Below are positions 55,636 to 64,000 of a DNA stretch of 64,000 bases, one piece after another (position 1 is the stretch's first letter; each line of letters opens with the position of its first letter). Where the stretch lies: positions 445,354,822 through 445,418,821 of the forward strand of contig NC_057864.1 in NCBI RefSeq assembly GCF_019393635.1, in the 5' to 3' direction. This DNA comes from Dromiciops gliroides (lineage: Eukaryota > Chordata > Mammalia > Microbiotheria > Microbiotheriidae). The notes beneath the pieces are model-generated. The model was given only the letters and a program-made list of their open reading frames with translations. It was not told the DNA's origin and ran no database searches. The position numbers were made by a program, and so were the translations under genes.

Positions 55636-55900
55636 TATTATATATATATATATATATATATGGTATTATATATATATATAGTGTTGCTTATTATATTTGT
55701 TATAGATATGCGTGTATATGTATGTATGTGTATATATATGTGTGTGTGTATATATATGTATATATATAGTGTTGCTTATTATATTTGTTATAGATATGCG
55801 TGTATATGTATGTGTATACACACACACACATATATATACACATACATACATATACACGCATATCTATAACAAATATAATAAGCAACACTATATAATAATG
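55636..55900. repeat. AT-rich fold-back with three copies of one unit
   Basis: Unit 'gtgttgcttattatatttgt'... occurs at 55681 (direct), 55769 (direct) and, inverted, ending at 55888. The inverted copy (about 55818-55888) is nearly perfect against the first over about 70 nt. Flanked by (TA)n at 55636-55680. The inverted frames explain mirrored open frames on the two strands. Confidence 0.93.
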
Positions 55901-55954
55901 TAATAGAATAAATAATAAATATATAAAATAAAAAAATAAAAATAATTTCAAGAG

Positions 55955-56215
55955 GCTGCTAGGTGGCTCAGTGAGTACAGTGATATAGACCTAGAGAAAG
56001 GAAGACTCTAATTCAAATCTAGGTTGCAGTCACTTCTAGCTGACTGACTATGAGAAAGTCACTCCATCTTTGCCTGCCTCAATTTTCTCACGTGTAAACT
56101 GGGGATAATAAGAGAGTCTACCTCCCAGGTGTATAGTGAGGATAAAATGAGATAGTGTTTGTAAAGTGCTGTGTAAATCTGAAGGTGCTACATAAATGTG
56201 AATTATTATTATTAT
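55955..56215 (+). repeat. MIR, nearly full length
   Basis: 'gaggctgctaggtggctcagtgagtacag' head through 'cctcaattttctcacgtgtaaactgggg' to 'gctacataaatgtgaattattatt'. Confidence 0.85.
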
Positions 56216-56340
56216 TGTCATCTTCATAATTTTATTTTAAAAACTTGTATTTTATTTTCAATTCACAGAACAAAACAAATATTTCCATAATATATGACAA
56301 TAAATCAGATGATTTAAAAAATTATTATTATGTAAGAGGG
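56216..56340 (-). mobile_element. L1 3' end fragment
   Basis: 'attttatttt caattcacagaacaaaacaaatatttcc' antisense; similar to 57640. Confidence 0.6.
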
Positions 56341-56648
56341 AGGGAATACTTACAGCTGCGGAGATAAGGAAAGGTATGTCTGAGGTCATGCCCGACTATG
56401 TTTTGAAGGAAGTAGAGGTGAGGAGGGAGGAATTCTAAACATGGGGACAGCCTGGGCAAAGGTTAAGATTTACTTCCTTTGAAGCTAGAGGCATGAACGG
56501 TTCAGTGCTCTGAAGGAGGATCTCGAGATAAAATGTTTCATTGTCTTAGGATGTTTTCTTAACAGACCAGGTGGCAGGGACTGAGGGGAATGTCTTTGAA
56601 AACGCCACTGCCTGGGGATGCATTGTTAAATCTTGAAAGTCTTATACA
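56341..56648 (-). mobile_element. L2 relic
   Basis: 'gaggagggaggaattctaaacatggggacagcctgggcaaagg' antisense L2. Confidence 0.7.
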
Positions 56649-56790
56649 GGGGCAGCTAGGTGGCACAGTGGATAAAGCACTGGCCCTAGATTCAGGAGGA
56701 CCTGAGTTCAAATTTGGCCTCGACACTTACTAGCTGTGTGACCTTGGGCAAGTCACTTAACTCTCATTGCCACGCTAAAAAAAAAAAAGT
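56649..56790 (+). mobile_element. WSINE1-like CORE-SINE
   Basis: Perfect target duplication 'aaagtcttataca'. Confidence 0.95.
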
Positions 56791-56929
56791 CTTATACAAT
56801 GGGACTGTTCCCAAGTCCCAGTATGGGGAGCATGCCCTGCTTGCCTGTCCTTGCTCTCATCCTTCCCTTGATGAAGTGGGGGGGGGCGGTGTCTAAGAAT
56901 AAACTCCATACCATCATTGATCCTTTCTT

Positions 56930-57025
56930 TCTAGGAATCTTAAGGTTGACAAGGCCCCTAGACCTAATGGTATCGCTCAAATCAACAAATGGATCTTAAA
57001 CTTCATGGATTTGGGAATTCCTTTT
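56930..57025 (+). pseudogene. Small possible LINE RT remnant
   Basis: Plus-strand codons read 'LKVDKAPRPNGI', like the 'KAPGPDGI'-type block before LINE RT domains. Only about 30 codons; low confidence. Confidence 0.35.
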
Positions 57026-57639
57026 CATGAGGCCAATCACCAACTCTGTCTGCCCATCTTGGGTGACCCTTGTCCACATGCTTTCATATGTTTACCCCTG
57101 GAAATCTTAGCCATGTTCTGAAGCTCCTATTCATTTTCTCCTGATGTGGGAAAATAACCAGCAGAGGATACGGGTTGTTAACCTGCTATTCTTTGCCTTC
57201 ACCTTCACCATACAATCATCCCATTTTCTTTTTGGATGCTACTTTCCCCTGATGTCATCCTTCACGTCTGTTCTTCAAAGTTCTTCATCTGTCGTCTGTT
57301 GCGGGCTGCCTATTTTCAGTTCTTCTGAGTCTGTGGCATTCCATGCTCTGCAGACATAAAACACGGGTAGGAGATTAGTACTAAGCAGATGGAATTTTGT
57401 TTTTGGGAGAAGTTTGGGAGAAGTTATTAAAGGAGCTTCGCAGTTTCCTGAAGGGAATTCAGACCACTCTCCTCCTCCTGTCTAATTCTGGGCCCAATTT
57501 ATTTTACTCTCTGTCACATACATGCTGATGGATAAGAACTGTAAGTCAGCTGCCTGTCATAATCTGGGCAACAGGCATTCTTTATCCACTTGGTTTTTCC
57601 TACATCATCATTATAATAGCTAACATAATAAGAATAGGA

Positions 57640-57838
57640 ATGTTTAAAAATTTTTATTTTATTTTTAATTTATGGAATAAAACAAACATTTCCTTAACAT
57701 AGTACAATAAAAAGATGAAGTTTCAAATCTTCTTTGCACAACTTTTGAATAAACAACAAATTATCGTGTAAATTTCTTTTTTTCCTTTTTTCTTCCTTAC
57801 TTCCCCCAACAATAATGTTTTTTTTAATTATTATTCTT
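57640..57838 (-). mobile_element. L1 3' end fragment
   Basis: 'tttatggaataaaacaaacatttccttaacatag' antisense with T-rich start. Confidence 0.6.
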
Positions 57839-57839
57839 A

Positions 57840-58060
57840 ATACAACTAATAATAGTGTTTTAAGCTTGCAAAGCACTTTACCAATATTATCTCATTTTAT
57901 CCTTACAACAATCCTGGGAGGCCCATGCTAATATTTTCCCCAATTTACAGACATGGAAACTGTGGCAAACAGAGGTTAAGTGACTGTTCTAGGGTCATAC
58001 AACTAGTAAGGCTAGATTTGAACTGAAGTCTTCCACCAGGTCCAGTGTTCTGCACTGAGC
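57840..58060 (-). repeat. MIR-type relic
   Basis: 'gcttgcaaagcactttaccaatattatctcatttta', 'caatttacagacatggaaactg'. Confidence 0.85.
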
Positions 58061-58446
58061 CCTAATCCTGGATGCCTATGTGGAACTCTTTTGAGTGGTT
58101 ACAGATCTTTTCTAGGAATCTTCCCAACATACTTGCAATCAGGGTAATGTCATCTACAAACAGGAACAGCTGGGAGAACCTCGTCTTCCACAGGGAATTC
58201 CTCCTTCACTTGGATTCTTTTCAGGATCTCCTCCCTCAGATTGGTGAACACCTTCAGAGAGCTCATGCCTTCCTATTTTCTACCTCCCCTGGTGTTATTG
58301 AACAAGAATATTTCTGTTATCATACGTAGCTTTCAATCAATCTTAAACAATTTTGACATGTAGCAGGTGACATTTTGTTGAAAGAGAGACTATTTAAGGC
58401 AGCCTTTTGTCTTACTGGATCAAATGCTTTAAAAAAAAAAATCAAT

Positions 58447-58515
58447 CAACACTTACTAGCTGTGTGACCCCGGGCAAGTCACTTAACCCTCATTGCCTTG
58501 CCAAAAAAAAAAATT
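58447..58515 (+). mobile_element. WSINE1-like fragment, 5' truncated
   Basis: Begins at 'caacacttactagctgtgtg' and keeps an A11 tail; the head is missing. Confidence 0.9.
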
Positions 58516-58557
58516 AACAAACAATAGGCACATTGAAATTATGCATTTTTTACAACC

Positions 58558-58803
58558 ATAGTGCACAGAGTGTTGGGCCTGGAGTTAAGAAGACTCATCT
58601 TCCTGAGTGCAAATCTGGCCTCGAGACACTTATTAGTTGTGTGACCCTGGGCAAGTCACTTAGCCCTGTATGCCTCAGTTTCCTCATCTGTAAAATGAGC
58701 TAGCGAAGGAAATGGCAAACTTCCCCAGTATCCTTGCCAAGGAAACCCCAAATGGGGTCACCAAGAATCAGACACAACAAAATGACCAAATAATAACAAC
58801 AAA
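58558..58803 (+). mobile_element. Mar-1-like CORE-SINE, head truncated
   Basis: From 'cacagagtgttgggcctggag' to 'cagacacaacaaaatgacc'. Confidence 0.9.
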
Positions 58804-58987
58804 ACATCTTGCAGTCACTTAAGTGTCCTGTGGCATATCATTTGTGAAACCCTTTATGTTCTCTCCTACTACTGTTATCTAGGATTCTCTTGATGCATAT
58901 GAAGATGATTCTCATAGAAATTGAATGGCTATGGGAATATCAGCATATGTTTCAGTAGTTGCTAATGTTCTTTTGGCCATCTTTTTG

Positions 58988-59240
58988 AGCTGTGATCATT
59001 CAGTCATTTTTCAGTCCTGTCTGACTTTCCATAACCTCATTTAGGATTTCCTTGGCAGAGATCCTGGAGTGGTTTGCTGTTTCCTTCTCCAGCTCATTTT
59101 TCAGGTGAAGAAACTGAGGCAGGCAGGGTTAAGTGACTTGCCTAGGGTCACACAGCTAGTGTCTGAGCCCATTATTGAACTCAGGTCTTCCTGACTTCAG
59201 GCCTGGTGCTCTATCCAGTGTGCCATGTAGCTGCCTTTTT
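58988..59240 (-). mobile_element. Mar-1-like CORE-SINE
   Basis: 'catttttcagtcctgtctgac' tail to 'gccatgtagctgcc' head. Confidence 0.92.
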
Positions 59241-59666
59241 CTGTTGTTAATCAGGTCCAAGATTTTGTCTCAAGCCTTTGGTATATTCTTCTCCTTATGC
59301 ACCTATCCCTCAGCACCCTGACATTTGTGTTCCCTCCTGTACACTTCTCCTCTGTATACGCTTGGTCTAATCCAATTGTCCTTGATGGTGAAAACAGCTT
59401 GTTGGGTAAATTTTTATAGATATTTTCCAATTTTCATCTGCTTGTTATTCTCTTTCATCCTTGGTGTCCTCGGGGTAACATATCCTCAGATGGGCCTCTT
59501 ACTAGGCTTCCTTCTGCTTTATGAAGTGATGCTGTTCATAATCATCCATCCTCCTTTGCCATAATATTTTACAGATGAGTTTAGGTTTTAAACTGGTGTT
59601 ATCTCTGACCACTCTCTCTCTCCACTTGACCAATAAGCCAAATGTTGGCTATCTCCAGTGCTTTGT

Positions 59667-60180
59667 AATTAGAGAAAATAATGGGATCTGGCAGATACTC
59701 AAAGGCTCACCTGGAGATTAATCTAAACTGATTGAGTTAACTGAGAGTGATTGACTGCTGATTAGCCTACTTCAAGTTAATTAGATTGTAACCACACCTG
59801 GATGGCCCTTAAAGAGGTATTGTTCTCAGAAGCTAAAGACTTTGAACTTAACTGGAGACCACCTTCAAATCCAGTGAACCAATGGTTTTGGATGATGCTA
59901 ACCAATCAGCTTGAAGCAGTGTGTAAGGACCTCCTATGCTCTGGACCTATAAAAAACTTCCACACTCAGTTTGAGGAAGTCCATGGTTGAAGCAGGCTTG
60001 TGGTGGAAGACTTGAGGAAGAACCCGACCAGGCTGGAACTCTAGGCTAGATAGACCTTTTCTTAACTTTCTGAACTCCATGTTCAGAATACCTGGTATGC
60101 TTTAATAAATGCTTAATGCCCAAAGACTGGTGCTAAAGCTTCTACTTTAAGGCAACCACACATTTATATTTTAAACATCA
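59667..60180 (+). mobile_element. Solo LTR, same family as 47378
   Basis: TATA-like 'ctataaaaaac' near 59948-59956 and AATAAA at 60104-60109; 3' end 'gctaaagcttctactttaaggcaaccaca' aligns with the L1-resident copy. Ends near 'ttttaaaca'. 5' boundary approximate. The frame 59802-59990 has no known domain. Confidence 0.75.
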
Positions 60181-60400
60181 CAGTACGCTCTGTTGGTTCT
60201 CTGCTTATGGCAATGAATTTATAGTGGTTAAAATACTGTAAGAAATTATAATCTTCTGTTTGGGACCATTTTCATTATCAGCAACTTGTTTGAACAGGTC
60301 GGCACTGATTGAGTCTTTTTAAATATATATCATATCTTTTTTTAATTCTTCTAGCTTTGTGCTAATTTTGATCTGTGTTATAAGAAGGCATATGAAATCA

Positions 60401-60820
60401 TGTTCAATTGACTAAAAAGGAGGAAATTCCTTAGGAACATAACTGTTGTGTAAAGAAAGGGGCAATGGCATGATTATAAATTGTCTGACTAATATTTTAA
60501 AAAGAAGAATGAGGGGAAATGAAGTTAGTTAATGTGGCGGTAATTGAAAGACTAGAGGAGAGTATGAGTAATGAACTCTCAGAATAAGATAATGCGTGAC
60601 TTCATTAAGAGGACAGTTTATGTTATAAAAGAAATGAAGGAAAGTAAGGTAAAATAGAAAAGTTTTGGTATACGAGAAAATGATAATCTGCAAATATTTT
60701 ATGGTGAAATTTTTAAAGAAGCTCCTTTTTTTTGTAATAAACGTGTAGATTTTGGTTTAGGTGGTCATTTCAAACAAGGGACAATAAGCAGACAAAATAC
60801 TTCCTCTCTCCCCTCTCCTC
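60401..60820. other. Unassigned AT-rich sequence
   Basis: Nothing recognised. Confidence 0.4.
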
Positions 60821-60824
60821 TTTT

Positions 60825-60948
60825 CTCCTTCCTTCCCTCCTTCCTTCCTTCCTTCCTTCCTTCCTTCCTTCCTTCCTTCCTTCCTTCCTTCCTTCCTTCC
60901 TTCCTTCCTTCCTTCCTTCCTTCCTTCCTTCCTTCCTTCCTTCCTCTG
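60825..60948. repeat. (TTCC)n microsatellite
   Basis: About 28 nearly pure TTCC units. Confidence 0.97.
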
Positions 60949-61112
60949 AGGTAAAAAGACCCTGTACTGATACAAATGGAGAACTCCTTTGTAATTTATA
61001 GTCTTAGAGGGTTTTTTCCTGTCTTTCACCATTATAGAAGAATTTCTTAATGTTAAACCTAGCCCCACTGAGTCTGACTTGTTTTAATTTCGCATGCTCT
61101 TAAGAGAGTTAA
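60949..61112. other. Unassigned non-coding sequence
   Basis: Nothing recognised. Confidence 0.4.
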
Positions 61113-61265
61113 ACCTTTTTTTTTTTTTTCTGGGCAATGGGAGTTAAGTGACTTGCCCAGGGTCACACAGCTAGTAAGTGTCAAGTATCTGAGGTCAGAT
61201 TTGAACTCAGGTCCTCCTGAATCCAGAGCTGGTGCTTTATCCACTGTGCCACCTAGCCACCCCAG
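61113..61265 (-). mobile_element. WSINE1-like CORE-SINE
   Basis: Flanks 'agagttaaacc' and 'agaggtaaaac'. Confidence 0.94.
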
Positions 61266-62870
61266 AGGTAAAACATCTTTATTTTGAATGAGTTTGACAG
61301 GTTATGTTTTACTCTGATGAGAAACTTGTAGGTTGTATGGGAACAGTAAATACCTGGAGACTGAGCAGATTGGGGCAGTCACTGAAGACCTGCCCTTGCT
61401 ATACAGTACTTAAAAATATCAGGCAGACTCTGGGATCAGGATTATCTGCATCTCCCCCTATGCCTTGCTTTACCCTGTTTTCTCATTTCTCATATAGAAG
61501 AATGACTCTGTAATACAGAAATGGCACCAAACTAGAGTTGAGACCTCAGTTCTGATCCCAGACTGGCCATTAATTTACTGTGTGATCTTGAGTAATTCAT
61601 TTCATGTGAAATGAGGAGGTTGAACTCCAGATTCTCTAACGATGCCATAACTAGGAGTTTTGGTGACTGAGGCAGGAAAGCAGCACAAAAGGCACCGAGG
61701 GTAGGCTACAGCATCCTTATGTTAACTTTTAAATTGATTACGTAAAAATAATACGAAGAGTAATTCAGACAAATTCAGTTGAGTGGGAAAAAGAATGAGT
61801 TGATCTGGTAGCATCTGGACTACTTAAGGAAGACATGTTAAATTTTTTCACCCTCTAAATTTTGGCATCTTGATGTAAAGGCCCCATTACTCTGTCTTAG
61901 TTATATGGGTCCCTTATAACTCTAAGAGTTACTCATTTGGGAGTGTACCACAGGACATTGCCCCATGGGAAGTGATTTGTGCTTGGGGGGGGGGTGTTGA
62001 TGAGAGTTGGTGGTGGGATTTGGCCCACTAAAGTCACTTGCAAATTGAAAAGTTTGAGGACCACTAGTGGGCAGACACAGATTAAACATTCCTTCATCAG
62101 GATTTTATTGTTAACTATTTTTTTAAAGTCTCAGTTACTTCCTAATTGCTCAAATGTCTTTTCTTTGTTTTTCCAGTTAAAGGCTAACAAAGAATGAATT
62201 GGGTATTTCAGCCATTTTATGGTCCTCATCAATTTCATGGTCCTCTGCATTTATTAAGTCTTATTTCCTCTCTATAATCTTCTTTCCCCATGATATTTGT
62301 AAGAGCACATCTTATTCTCCTTAATTGCTTTGGCTAGCATTATCTACTTCTGATTTTTCTCCGCTCTTCTTTTTTCCTAGGAAGCTTTAACCGATGTGGC
62401 ATATTACATTGAGTTCTCTCTCACACTCAGAATGGTATTTCTTTCTCCCTTGATCTCTCACTAGCCTTTGGGGAAGTTGCAGTGGTGGCATTTTGCAGTT
62501 CTGTTCCCAAGAAGTGCTGGGCTGAGCTTTAATTTGTCTCGGACACATTCCCACTTGAAACCCACTCCCCCTGAAGCCAGCTGACTTAGCCTTCTTAGAG
62601 CCAGACCCATAGGGAGGCCTGACCTCCTTCTGCAGGGGACAGAGCCAACCAGAAAGGAGAGGGGGAAGCCCAGATTAGATGACACTTGGCTACCAGTTAG
62701 CAGATGCTTAGGTGTCATGGCAGGAAAACTAACAGCTAAAAGGATGACAGTTCTTCATGCTACTGTGTGGTCAGTTACCATGGAGAATCAGTAGCTGTTT
62801 GTGTATTAAATACTACAAAACCTGGCTGCCAAGCATGTCCCTGTACATCAGATTTGGGATGTGATAATGA
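61266..62870. other. Long repeat-poor stretch
   Basis: About 1.6 kb. A MIR-like piece ('ctggccattaatttactgtgtgatcttgagtaattcatttc') lies at 61560-61605; otherwise unassigned. Frames at 61979-62197 and 62461-62718 have no domain. Confidence 0.45.
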
Positions 62871-62871
62871 T

Positions 62872-63128
62872 TTTGTTCTTGTTTAGTTGTTTTCAATCCT
62901 GTCCAACTCTTTGTGACCCCATTTGAGGTTGTTGGGTGGTTTTTTGTTGTTGTTGTTGTTGTTGTCAAAGACACTGGAGTGGTTTGCCGTTTCCTTCTCC
63001 AGCTTGTTTTACAAATCAAGAAACTGAGGTAAAAAGGGTCATACAGCTAGTAACTATCTGAAGCCAGATTTGAACTCAGGAAGATGAGTCTTCCTGACTC
63101 CAGACTTGCTCCGCCACCTAGCTGCCAT
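62872..63128 (-). mobile_element. Mar-1-like CORE-SINE with (TTG)n inside
   Basis: 'gttttcaatcctgtccaactctttgtgacc' to 'ccgccacctagctgcc'. A (TTG)n at 62944-62965 replaces part of 'ggggttttcttggc'. Confidence 0.92.
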
Positions 63129-63164
63129 TTGATCATGATAGCTACACTTATAATTTTATTAACT

Positions 63165-63335
63165 CAGTTTTTATAGCACTTTAAGGTTTATAAAATGCTT
63201 TCCTTATAATGAGAGTTAGGTAGTACAAATATCATTATCCCCATATGACACTGAAGAAACTAAGGTATAGACATGGACTTGCCCATGAAGTACATGACAG
63301 AACTTGGATTTGAAACAAGGTCTCCTGATTTAGCC
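63165..63335 (-). repeat. MIR-type relic
   Basis: 'ttttatagcactttaaggtttataaaatgc', 'acactgaagaaactaaggtatag'. Confidence 0.78.
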
Positions 63336-63554
63336 TAACTCAATGTGTGTGTGTTTGTGTGTAACATTATACCCTATTATTTTATATATTATTGTTACTG
63401 TTTTGTTTCATTTTTGGTCCAGACCCAAGATGCCATCAGCATAAGGAATTCTGCAGTAGAATCTCCCTTCAGTCATTCATATCAACAACTCTTCTGTAAC
63501 TAATTACCTAGACTAATTGTCTATATTTATTGTATGAGGATTTGTCTTCTGTTA

Positions 63555-63850
63555 GTTTATGAAATTTAGAGCACTTTTTTGGGTTCTAGAATCCCTCTCT
63601 TTCTTTGAGAAGCAGCTCAAGCACCATCTTCGGCATGATGCCTTTCCTGATGCTGCCATTGCTACTTCTCTCCCTCCCAAGGTTCCTTGTTTAACTATAC
63701 TGTGTATGTATGTATTAACTTTATATTTTATATATACACACACACATATGTATACTTGTTTCCCCACTAAAAGACAAACTCCTTGAAAGTAGGGATTGTT
63801 TTATTCTTTGTATTTGTATCCTTAGTGCCTAGCATGTAGTAGGTATTTAA
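63555..63850 (+). mobile_element. L2 3' end
   Basis: 'gagaagcagctcaagcaccatcttc', 'gatgcctttcctgatgctgcc' and 'agtgcctagcatgtagtaggtatttaatt'. The frame at 63559-63786 is LINE-derived. Confidence 0.85.
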
Positions 63851-64000
63851 TTGTTGTTGTTTGTCCTTCATTCTTGAAGAGGACCATGACATTGGGAAGT
63901 GATGTCATGACCTATAGTGAATTGGATTTAAGTGAGGGAAGTCTATGCAAAGTCACCTGCCTTACTCTCTCTTCCAGAGCCACCTGGGTCCAGTGGTGAG
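63851..64000 (-). mobile_element. RTE-tailed SINE, cut by the window end
   Basis: 'ttgttgtttgtccttcattcttgaagagg', 'catgacattgggaagtgatgtcatgacc', 'ttccagagccacctgggtccag'; same family as 28608. Confidence 0.8.

Larger units (their letters stand above)
57030..60400 (-). pseudogene. Antisense RTE/Bov-B-type LINE relic
   Basis: Reading leftward on the minus strand, protein blocks appear in RT order. Near 58915-58840: 'RIIFICIKRILD...REHKGFHK', like the 'LDxxQPREQAGFRK' block. Near 58260-58170: 'EEILKRIQVKEEFPV'. At 58149-58160: catalytic F-V-D-D within 'QLFLFVDDITLIAS'. Near 57175: 'TTRILCW' like the C-terminal part. Frames shift between blocks. Interrupted by L1, MIR, SINE and LTR sequence, so intact parts are short. 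Distinct from the plus-strand RTE at 24881. The 59225-59560 and 60190-60400 pieces are assigned only by position. Confidence 0.65.

Noticed and set aside
62461..62718. 85-codon minus frame as a small gene
   Set aside because: No domain, signal peptide or promoter context; the length is expected by chance in this GC range.

Overview
This 64 kb window reads as non-coding DNA from a marsupial nuclear genome. About thirty A-tailed CORE-SINEs share a 5' head that reads 'ggggcagctaggtggc' and a 'gttcaaatc' B box. From memory they match WSINE1, the Australasian marsupial family, better than the opossum SINE1, so an australidelphian marsupial is the likely source. Other families agree with this: Mar-1-like CORE-SINEs ending in a Bov-B/RTE-like tail ('gactgaacaacaac'), MIR relics, abundant L2, an L3/CR1 tail, marsupial-type L1 3' ends, RTE-clade LINEs and short SINEs with RTE tails, hAT fossils and solo LTRs. 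All family names come from recognition, because no database search was possible.

I find no host protein-coding exon, tRNA, rRNA, CRISPR array or bacterial-type operon that I can defend. The long open frames are translated microsatellites (for example 38489-39288, 48557-49128 and 11684-12310), translated SINEs (the recurrent 'DSGGPEFKSSLRHLTLTSCVTLGKSLNPHC' type of peptide, shown here only as a class) or broken LINE reverse transcriptases. The region is either intergenic or a large intron.

Layout. 1-9.5 kb: WSINE1, MIR and Mar-1 copies with (TTCC)n/(TTTC)n and CA repeats. 9.5-11.55 kb: a long antisense L2 with a readable YADD reverse transcriptase motif, ending in a compound TA/CA then GA tract to 12.13 kb. 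12.5-14.5 kb: L2 tail split by an RTE-tailed element, then a solo LTR inside another L2 relic. 14.6-24 kb: mixed relics, a G18 tract next to a perfect palindrome (16.2 kb), a repeat-poor island (18.6-19.9 kb), a hAT fossil and an L1 tail. 24.1-26.5 kb: a three-level nest of L2, RTE and WSINE1. 27-38 kb: L2 pieces, a CpG-richer LTR (30.6-31.1 kb), hAT and L3 pieces, and a repeat-poor stretch at 35-36 kb. 38.4-39.4 kb: hAT fossil split by an L1 tail that carries a 550 bp pyrimidine repeat. 44-48.4 kb: LTR-like sequence and an L1, each hit twice by WSINE1 at the same target; the L1 also contains a solo LTR. 48.7-54.3 kb: purine tract, L2 copies and a repeat-poor region at 51.4-52.6 kb. 55.6-55.9 kb: an AT-rich fold-back with three copies of one unit. 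57-60.4 kb: an antisense RTE-type LINE with an FVDD motif, broken by SINEs and a second copy of the 47.4 kb LTR family. 60.8-64 kb: a TTCC tract, Mar-1, L2 tail and an RTE-tailed element cut by the window end.

No genes act together here. The story is insertion order: L2, MIR and hAT are the oldest hosts, RTE, L1 and LTR copies landed in them, and WSINE1 is the youngest layer, often with 10-15 bp target duplications still readable.
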